This document shows, in pieces, positions 15,681 to 20,108 of a stretch of 20,108 nucleotides of DNA. The notes under the pieces were generated by a model. It was given only the letters and a program-made list of their open reading frames with translations, ran no database searches and was not told the origin of the DNA. The position numbers were made by a program, and so were the translations under genes. Location of the stretch: NCBI GenBank assembly GCA_035543455.1, contig DATKKE010000061.1:1-20108 (forward strand), given 5' to 3'. The stretch is from CAIKOD01 sp035543455. Lineage in GTDB: Archaea > Halobacteriota > Methanomicrobia > Methanomicrobiales > Methanospirillaceae. Position 1 is the first letter of the stretch. Every line of letters begins with the position of its first letter.

Positions 15681-16103
15681 GTGGAAGGAAAAAAAATTAT
15701 TCTTTCATGGATTGCAGGGGCTGTACTCCTGTATGTTACGATGGTACTATTTTCATCCGTATCGAGGTTAATAGCCCCTTATGACATCTTTTCAATCGCG
15801 GGGATGAGACAGGCGACAGACCCGTTAATGATGCTGTATTTTGCCTATCCTCTCGTCTTTTCATTGACGGCGTCATATTCCTATTCAATAGTCAGGACGG
15901 CATTGCCGGGTACGTATATTCAGAAAGGACTCCTGTTTGGATTCATCCTGGTACTTCTCGTCCTCGTGAATAATATATTCGTAATTTTTTCATCGATGAC
16001 GTATCCGCCGGGATTCTTCATCGAGCTGCTTCTCAACGGCCTTGTCAGTTATCCTCTGCTGGGAATTATCTATTCAAAAATCTGGGACATGCAAATGCTA
16101 TAA
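15681..16103 (+). CDS. Four-helix membrane protein of unknown function
   Basis: The 140-residue protein has four clear hydrophobic segments, residues about 5-27, 45-70, 78-105 and 110-133. It starts with GTG at 15681, supported by GGTGAG (15670-15675) 5 nt upstream and by a TATA-like CCTTTATCTG (about 15637-15646). No charged or metal-binding pattern stands out inside the helices, and I recognise no family. It stands alone, with a long oligo-T tract after its stop. Confidence 0.75.
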   Translation: MEGKKIILSWIAGAVLLYVTMVLFSSVSRLIAPYDIFSIAGMRQATDPLMMLYFAYPLVFSLTASYSYSIVRTALPGTYIQKGLLFGFILVLLVLVNNIFVIFSSMTYPPGFFIELLLNGLVSYPLLGIIYSKIWDMQML

Positions 16104-16118
16104 CCAGGATATTTCTCA

Positions 16119-16129
16119 TTTTTTTTTTT
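16119..16129 (+). terminator. T11 terminator
   Basis: Eleven consecutive T lie 16 nt after the stop at 16103, the longest oligo-T tract in the window. Confidence 0.55.
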
Positions 16130-16205
16130 CGTATTTGTCTCCGGTCTAACCGCCTTGGTATGAGTTGTCTTTATTTTTTCATTGATTCCAGCCTCTTAAT
16201 GTAGA

Positions 16206-16553
16206 TCACCGGGTGGCAAGAATTCCGGTTATTACGGCAAAGAACAGGATAAACACGGCCAAAACAGGTGACGTGAGGACCAGGAGCCCGCTTGTGTATG
16301 CAATTATTATGGAGAAAAGTCCAGGGATTTTGCCCCTCCGGTAGGCAGATATGATGGAAATAACGAGGAGGATTGTCGGAAGAACGATAAAAAGAGCCCT
16401 GATTGCAGGATCAGGATAAACATGTGATGCGGATTGCCCGACAAACCCCATGATGAGGGACTGGGGATTGATTCCGATCGCTGTCCATACTCCCGAAAGA
16501 AAACCGAGCCCGATAACAGACTCCCACAGGAACATCTTCGATTTGTTTCGCAT
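16206..16553 (-). CDS. Small membrane protein of unknown function
   Basis: The 115-residue protein has hydrophobic segments at residues about 8-28, 46-67 and 76-112; the last may be two helices. A short basic loop (YRRGK) lies between the second and third. ATG at 16553 has only a weak GTGAT-type ribosome binding site, and a TATA-like AATTATTTTTGC (about 16598-16609) lies upstream. I recognise no family. It converges on the four-helix protein to its left, and a gene-free stretch carrying a repeat lies to its right. It has normal hydrophobic codon patterns and is more convincing than the overlapping frame at 16307-16615. Confidence 0.65.
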   Translation of the reverse strand: MRNKSKMFLWESVIGLGFLSGVWTAIGINPQSLIMGFVGQSASHVYPDPAIRALFIVLPTILLVISIISAYRRGKIPGLFSIIIAYTSGLLVLTSPVLAVFILFFAVITGILATR

Positions 16554-17030
16554 AGAATCACAGGCCTGCCGGATACAATGTTAAGAGTACCTGCCATCGC
16601 AAAAATAATTCGCAATTATCGGCTCTGTTGACATGCTGAAATGAAAAATTTATGTCCTTTCTCCATTCATCTACAATTTGCTTGTATTCAGATTTGTCTT
16701 TATCACCTGTCGCTCCAGCAGCTCTGCCCCGCCACTGGGGCGTCCACGGTCAGGATAGTGAGAGATCTGAAAAATTTTCTTCTTTCGTCGTTGCCAATGT
16801 AACCTTTTCCAGTGGCTATCCTGGAGGGGGAGGGGTAGGGAAAGGGTGAAACCCCTCCTGTCGAAGTGATGCCTAAAGACAGGAGAGGAATTCAACAGAG
16901 GCCAATTATCATGAAATGGGAATTTTTCCGGATAGAGGGGTCATTCTTCGGGTTGTGTAAATGAATGCTATCACAATGCCGGCGGAAAACCGATGATGAA
17001 AAGCCCATATTACCGGCAACCTGATGGTCT
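16554..17030. other. 477-bp gene-free stretch carrying repeat copy A
   Basis: No convincing gene lies between the small membrane protein and the 3' end of the Nre gene. A plus-strand frame at 16652-16849 has no ribosome binding site and a low-complexity Gly tail from the G-rich tract. A 17-codon ORF at 16911-16964 has a GG-containing upstream stretch but little else. The stretch from 16741 is one of two related repeats. Confidence 0.6.
16741..16885 (+). repeat. Dispersed repeat copy A with G-rich tract and hairpins
   Basis: The copy is collinear with 19427-19574. Shared blocks in order are CGTC, GGAT, GTGAGA, GAAAAATT (16769-16776), TTTC, TAACC, GGCTATCCTG (16814-16823) and a G-rich tract. 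The spacings agree with copy B to within 1 nt over the first 85 nt. The G-tract at 16826-16846 reads G5-A-G4-TA-G3-AAA-G3, which fits the potential G-quadruplex pattern. GGAGGGGT (16829-16836) and ACCCCTCC (16851-16858) form a perfect 8-bp inverted repeat. CTCCTGTC (16855-16862) and GACAGGAG (16878-16885) form another. Confidence 0.6.
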
Positions 17031-18197
17031 TCAGAATGAAGAGAGCACCATCTGGCGTTCTTTCTTCATGTCCTTAAGAAGGGTGCTTTCACCACAAAAA
17101 CGTGAGACAGGGAGGGAAAAACCCCCGGCCGCATGGGTAAGAGCGTCGTTCAGGCTCTCAAATTCCCTGGGGGGGGATGCCATCGCATGTCTGACATTTT
17201 CCCGTACATTAAACACCCCGAGAGGGATATACCCCTTCCGCGCCTCCCGGAGAATTATTGCCCCGGCCTGCACCCCTTCTGACGCAAGTGCATCAAGCAC
17301 CGCCATCCTGCAGGAATAATAGCAGCCGCCGACCGAAGAGTACCCTTTTTTCCCCCGGGTCCCCTCGTGATCGGCAAATACCATCTCATCGCGGCCGAGC
17401 ACGTGAAGAAATGCCTCTATCCATTCGTACTGCCACGGCGTCGGGGTCAGGATAACCGCGTAGTGATTGTTCAGGCTGTCAAACTCGTGGATCCGGTAAC
17501 TATCGATTACCGGGCACCGCCTCACATTCTCTAGAAGGTCATCACCAATCATCGTGTCGCAGGCAGTGATCGACCACCTGGTCGGGACAAGCTTCCTGTT
17601 CCGTCCGGTCCCCATCGCCCCGACAGAAAACGCCTTCTGTATCTGGGAAAATGGGACGCCTTTCGCATGGAGTGCAATAACCCCTTCTGCTGCCGGGAGG
17701 TCTGTATCATGGTATACTTTCTCGAGGTCCCGGTCCCATGATACCCCGTCAATGTCCAGGTGTTCGATCGTCGCACTGGGTCCATGCGGTGCCGCTTCAT
17801 CGGAAAACATAAGACCCGAAGGTATGTCGAAGAAGGTTGCTTCGCTCTCGATCGAACCTGATGAAAGGGCAATCTCCTGAAGTGTTCCCACAAACCGGGT
17901 ATCGAGATCGGCAGCATGGACACGGTGTTTCCCCCTCACAAGGGACAGCCTGAAGTCGATAATCTCTTCCTGGGTCATCCGGGCCGGGATCCACGATTCC
18001 GGGGTATCCATTATCCTGGTGTCGCCGTGGACAGGGGCGATCATCGGTCCTGCAAATACATGGGGATAATCATAGCTCCCGATAAAAACTGACGGCGGAG
18101 TACTACCCTCGAGTTCCCGGCCCACATCGACGGATTTTGCATGGACCGGGAGCGACGAGGTGATTTTTCTCAGATAGGCACCCTTTCCAACTGACAT
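17031..18197 (-). CDS. nreA: Nre-family archaeal DNA repair protein with PIP motif
   Basis: The 388-residue protein matches the archaeal Nre family (DUF650 then DUF651), which is linked to DNA damage repair through PCNA. Family blocks are 'SLPV' near residue 15, 'PPSVFIGSYDYPHVFAGPMIAP' (34-55), 'LHAKGVPFSQIQKAFSVGAMGTGRNRKLVPTRWSITA' in the middle, and 'GGCYYSCRMAVLDAL' with 'GVFNVRENVRHA' in the C-terminal half. The last residues, QMVLSSF (382-388), form a PCNA-interacting PIP box with Gln382, Leu385 and Phe388. The N-terminal Cys4 zinc finger that I recall for many NreA proteins is absent, and an in-frame stop 21-24 nt upstream of ATG 18197 excludes a longer start. NreB is the alternative name. 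A C8 tract lies within the gene (17169-17176). Confidence 0.88.
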   Translation of the reverse strand: MSVGKGAYLRKITSSLPVHAKSVDVGRELEGSTPPSVFIGSYDYPHVFAGPMIAPVHGDTRIMDTPESWIPARMTQEEIIDFRLSLVRGKHRVHAADLDTRFVGTLQEIALSSGSIESEATFFDIPSGLMFSDEAAPHGPSATIEHLDIDGVSWDRDLEKVYHDTDLPAAEGVIALHAKGVPFSQIQKAFSVGAMGTGRNRKLVPTRWSITACDTMIGDDLLENVRRCPVIDSYRIHEFDSLNNHYAVILTPTPWQYEWIEAFLHVLGRDEMVFADHEGTRGKKGYSSVGGCYYSCRMAVLDALASEGVQAGAIILREARKGYIPLGVFNVRENVRHAMASPPREFESLNDALTHAAGGFSLPVSRFCGESTLLKDMKKERQMVLSSF

Positions 18198-18297
18198 TTT
18201 GTAGTAATACTCTCGTCAACAAATAAGAGACCAGTACCCCGGAGGGTGAAAGTGAATCACGGGGAGGATTATCAGAGAATTCGCAACTGAGATTGTT

Positions 18298-18303
18298 CAA
18301 AAA
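18298..18303 (-). terminator. Oligo-T tract after the formylglutamate hydrolase gene
   Basis: On the minus strand six T (GTCAGTTTTTTGAAC) lie about 43 nt after the stop at 18346, in the 148-bp gap before the Nre gene. They suggest that the two genes are transcribed separately. Confidence 0.4.
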
Positions 18304-18345
18304 ACTGACATCCATCCAGGTGATTAGGAAAACTCTGATCTGGAC

Positions 18346-19158
18346 TCAAATATCCTTCTGCACTTCATCCCAGAACCCGGTAACTGCAGTCCAGATTCTT
18401 TTGTTAAGATCGGAAACCTTTTCGAAATCGATAGTCCCCGGGACACCTGGTTTTTCTGTCTGTTCTTCGTACAGGGCCCGGTTTACTTCGATCTGGATCC
18501 AGGGCGTTCTCCGGTGCCAGTGATGAGCTATCGAGATAAAACCTCCCTCGAACGGTGTGTTGAACAACACCTCTCCATCATCGGAAAACTGATCGGAAAA
18601 ATGTGCTCCAAGCACCTGCATGAGGTCCCCGCTGCAGGTTGCAAGGACTCCCGGCTTTTCATTTCCCGAGACGTCGCCGTTATTACTCAGGCATATCGCA
18701 GGTCGCTTTTTTCCTGCATCGGGCTGGCTTGGAAGACCATAGGGGAGCATACTGTGGCAGTCAAACGCAACCTTTATTTCCTTCTCGTCGATGAGCCGGT
18801 CTGATATTTCCTGATACGGGAAAAAATGATCGACCATGAGCCGGTGAATGGTATTGATCCCTGGGAATTTTCCCTCTTTGTAGACCGGTGTTTTATGACC
18901 TGTCATTGATTTGATCGCACCATCAGGATATTTTGGAGCGAGATGGTAGGGCGGTCTGTTCAGATCCACGACCATCCGGGATATCTTTGTATCAAGAAGT
19001 CCTGATACTTTTGAACGAAAATCATAAATTTCCCGCACTGCCGGGTCGCTGTAATACCTGAGTTCATCCGGGTTTAACGCGATCAGATCGCGAATCTCAT
19101 CGGGGACAAGATACCCTCCGTGAGGTACCGATATCAGAAACGGATAGGAATCTTCCAA
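18346..19158 (-). CDS. N-formylglutamate amidohydrolase-like protein
   Basis: The 270 residues carry the FGase (PF05013) metal and catalytic signature: 'SVPHGG' with His13, 'VVDLNRPP' (63-70), 'FDCHSM' with Asp133 and His135, and C-terminal 'IQIEVNRALY'. Such enzymes remove the formyl group from N-formyl-glutamate or related formyl amino acids, with zinc. No histidine-degradation genes are nearby, so the natural substrate is uncertain. The start is TTG at 19158, chosen because AAAGGAG (19165-19171) lies exactly 6 nt upstream and the protein begins 'MEDSYPFLISVPHGG'. A TATA-like AATTTATCATAG on the minus strand (about 19220-19231) is a plausible promoter. Confidence 0.86.
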   Translation of the reverse strand: MEDSYPFLISVPHGGYLVPDEIRDLIALNPDELRYYSDPAVREIYDFRSKVSGLLDTKISRMVVDLNRPPYHLAPKYPDGAIKSMTGHKTPVYKEGKFPGINTIHRLMVDHFFPYQEISDRLIDEKEIKVAFDCHSMLPYGLPSQPDAGKKRPAICLSNNGDVSGNEKPGVLATCSGDLMQVLGAHFSDQFSDDGEVLFNTPFEGGFISIAHHWHRRTPWIQIEVNRALYEEQTEKPGVPGTIDFEKVSDLNKRIWTAVTGFWDEVQKDI

Positions 19159-19164
19159 AGTATG

Positions 19165-19171
19165 CTCCTTT
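19165..19171 (-). promoter_or_regulatory. Shine-Dalgarno sequence fixing a TTG start
   Basis: AAAGGAG on the minus strand with a 6-nt spacer to TTG (19158). It decides the unusual start codon of the formylglutamate hydrolase-like gene. Confidence 0.65.
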
Positions 19172-19426
19172 CAAACCTCTTTGTATAACAATAACTCTGA
19201 TCTGCCATATGTAATTCTCTCACTATGATAAATTGATCAAACCAGAACCCGAACCAAGCAACAAGTCTAATCCAAGGTTCCTGAATAACTATCAGAGACT
19301 CTATTTCTTTTTTTTTAAATTCCGTCTGGTCAACATCCTCGAAATTAACAAATTAAGCATCCTCACGTGCTTGGGGCTCTGCCCGATGCTAGTTCAGTAC
19401 GGTTCGATCCGACTTTCATCCGGTAA

Positions 19427-19574
19427 CGTCTCCGATTGGGATGGTGAGAAACTAGAAAAATTCATTGGTTTCTTGTATCACCGCTAACCCTGCCCGGAGG
19501 CTATCCTGATGGGGGAGGGGCAGGGAGGGGATTGAACCCATCCCTGTCAATAAAGCAGCACCCGGATGCTGACA
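19427..19574 (+). repeat. Dispersed repeat copy B with G-rich tract and hairpins
   Basis: The copy is collinear with 16741-16885. Shared blocks are CGTC, GGAT, GTGAGA, GAAAAATT (19455-19462), TTTC, TAACC, GGCTATCCTG (19499-19508) and the G-rich tract. The tract at 19511-19530 reads G5-A-G4-CA-G3-A-G4, a potential G-quadruplex. CAGGGA (19521-19526) pairs with TCCCTG (19541-19546), and GGG with CCC inside it, leaving a 6-nt loop ATTGAA. TGTCA (19545-19549) and TGACA (19570-19574) form a second, overlapping stem. Confidence 0.6.
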
Positions 19575-19615
19575 TATAATAACCGACGAGGTATATCATG
19601 AGTGATTATTGTCGG

Positions 19616-19622
19616 AAAAAAA
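19616..19622 (-). terminator. Oligo-T terminator of the right-edge surface gene
   Basis: Seven T on the minus strand, 8 nt after the stop codon at 19631. Confidence 0.5.
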
Positions 19623-19630
19623 TTTGTATT

Positions 19631-20108
19631 TCAGATTTTCCTGGTGGTACCGAGGTACAGAAGAGCAATGGCGGCAATAATGGCAATCAGGCCGAAGCCG
19701 TACAGTGCCAGACGCGGAATTCTCTGATAGAGCGGGATTGGAGCGGCAATTTCCTGCGGCCGCTGGTTACCCGGTGTTTCAACGGTAGAGAATGTTGTAA
19801 CCGGGGATGTGACCCGGTTTATTACGGAGGGAGTCTGCGTCGTGATACGTGTCTGGACTGATTGATCGACAGTCTGGTCGTCCGTCCCTGTCTGCATTGT
19901 CACTGAGGGAACGGATGTAACAGTGCTTCCCGATTCGTTTCCTGCCAATGTGGTAAGACGTGCGGTCACGAGGTCCGGCGTAAATACTCCGTTGTGATCG
20001 TCCTGCATGGTGAGATTCTGAATTCTGACATTTGAGGTACCGGCACCCTTCGCGGTGACCGTTACACTCACGAGAGTCACACCGCTTGCCCCGTCCTCCA
20101 CCTGCTGG
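19631..20108 (-). CDS. Surface protein with cohesin-like domain, 5' end missing
   Basis: The frame runs to the right edge of the window, so only the last ~158 residues are visible. The first ~55 (QQVEDGASGVTLVSVTVTAKGAG..., ending near ARLTTLAG) look like the end of a cohesin-type beta-sandwich, with the family-like 'LVSVTVTAKGAGTS.VRIQNLTM.DDHNGVFTPD'. A Thr/Ser/Val-rich linker of about 65 residues follows. The C-terminus is one membrane helix (about 22 residues, LALYGFGLIAIIAAIALLYLG) closed by a short basic tail TTRKI. The protein is thus likely an externally exposed, C-terminally anchored surface protein. No dockerin partner is in the window, and the cohesin call rests on pattern only. 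Confidence 0.75.
   Translation of the reverse strand, partial: QQVEDGASGVTLVSVTVTAKGAGTSNVRIQNLTMQDDHNGVFTPDLVTARLTTLAGNESGSTVTSVPSVTMQTGTDDQTVDQSVQTRITTQTPSVINRVTSPVTTFSTVETPGNQRPQEIAAPIPLYQRIPRLALYGFGLIAIIAAIALLYLGTTRKI

Larger units (their letters stand above)
19159..19630. other. 472-bp gene-free stretch carrying repeat copy B
   Basis: The stretch holds the promoter region of the formylglutamate hydrolase gene, then repeat copy B, and finally an oligo-A tract (19616-19622) that reads as T7 downstream of the right-edge gene. A plus-strand frame (19233-19487, 84 codons) runs through it without a ribosome binding site and includes a T9 run. Its last 20 codons fall inside the repeat and may be a coding remnant. 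Confidence 0.6.

Noticed and set aside
18331..19204. Twelve-base direct repeat AACTCTGATCTG on both sides of the formylglutamate hydrolase gene (18331-18342 and 19193-19204), as if a transposon-like duplication
   Set aside because: Several 12-base repeats are expected by chance in 20 kb, there are no inverted terminal repeats next to them, and the gene looks native.
19521..19546. T-arm-like GGGTTCAATCCC on the minus strand of the repeat, suggesting a tRNA
   Set aside because: The 5-bp T-stem does not pair around the TTCAATC loop, and no acceptor, D or anticodon arms could be found. Copy A does not keep the motif.
19598..19861. Plus-strand frame of 87 codons with GAGG before its ATG
   Set aside because: It runs antisense through the membrane anchor and linker of the right-edge surface protein and shows no domain. 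Only the possibility of a very short ORF linked to repeat B is kept in the findings.
1..20108. CRISPR arrays, phage or plasmid genes, restriction or other defence systems
   Set aside because: No regularly spaced repeats, no cas, integrase, toxin-antitoxin or nuclease motifs were seen in any frame.

Overview
The window looks like chromosomal DNA from a methanogenic euryarchaeon, most likely of the Methanomicrobiales (Methanoregula/Methanosphaerula-like). This is inferred from gene content, not from a marker gene. The clues are PEGA-repeat and cohesin-like surface proteins, secreted lipoproteins with Thr/Pro linkers, an Nre-family DNA repair protein, a trpEGDCFBA operon with overlapping genes, archaeal TATA boxes about 25 bp before starts, and oligo-T tracts after genes. 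No rRNA, tRNA, CRISPR array, intact insertion sequence or phage gene was found.

Left part (1-4800): the 3' part of a PEGA-repeat surface protein (+), a 53-residue single-pass membrane peptide (+), a DUF6908-like cytosolic protein (+), a Wzx/MATE-type polysaccharide flippase (-), a DUF6790-like membrane protein (-) and a secreted lipoprotein with an Ig-like C-terminal domain (+). The theme is cell envelope and surface.

Middle (4895-7374, all +): a NodI/DrrA-type ABC exporter ATPase and its NodJ-type permease, overlapping by 4 nt, then a LysE/RhtB-type amino-acid exporter.

Core (7416-13976, -): a complete tryptophan operon in the order trpE-G-D-C-F-B-A. It encodes every step from chorismate to tryptophan. 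All six junctions overlap, five as ATGA and trpC/trpF by 10 nt, so the operon looks translationally coupled. Its promoter lies in an AT-rich divergent region with a good TATA box and two direct repeats (ATACATTA, 20-bp period) that could be a repressor operator.

Right part (14342-20108): a DUF2703-family protein that lacks the family cysteines, a secreted lipoprotein containing a G9 tract, two small membrane proteins, an Nre DNA repair protein ending in a PCNA-interacting (PIP) motif, an N-formylglutamate amidohydrolase-like protein, and the 3' end of a membrane-anchored surface protein with a cohesin-like domain.

The most unusual signal is a pair of diverged, collinear repeats of about 145 bp (16741-16885 and 19427-19574) in the two largest gene-free stretches. 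Both carry a conserved core, a potential G-quadruplex tract and two successive hairpins. They could be a small dispersed element, a structured RNA, or the 3' end of a decayed duplicated gene. Most of the rest of the window is ordinary housekeeping and envelope content.
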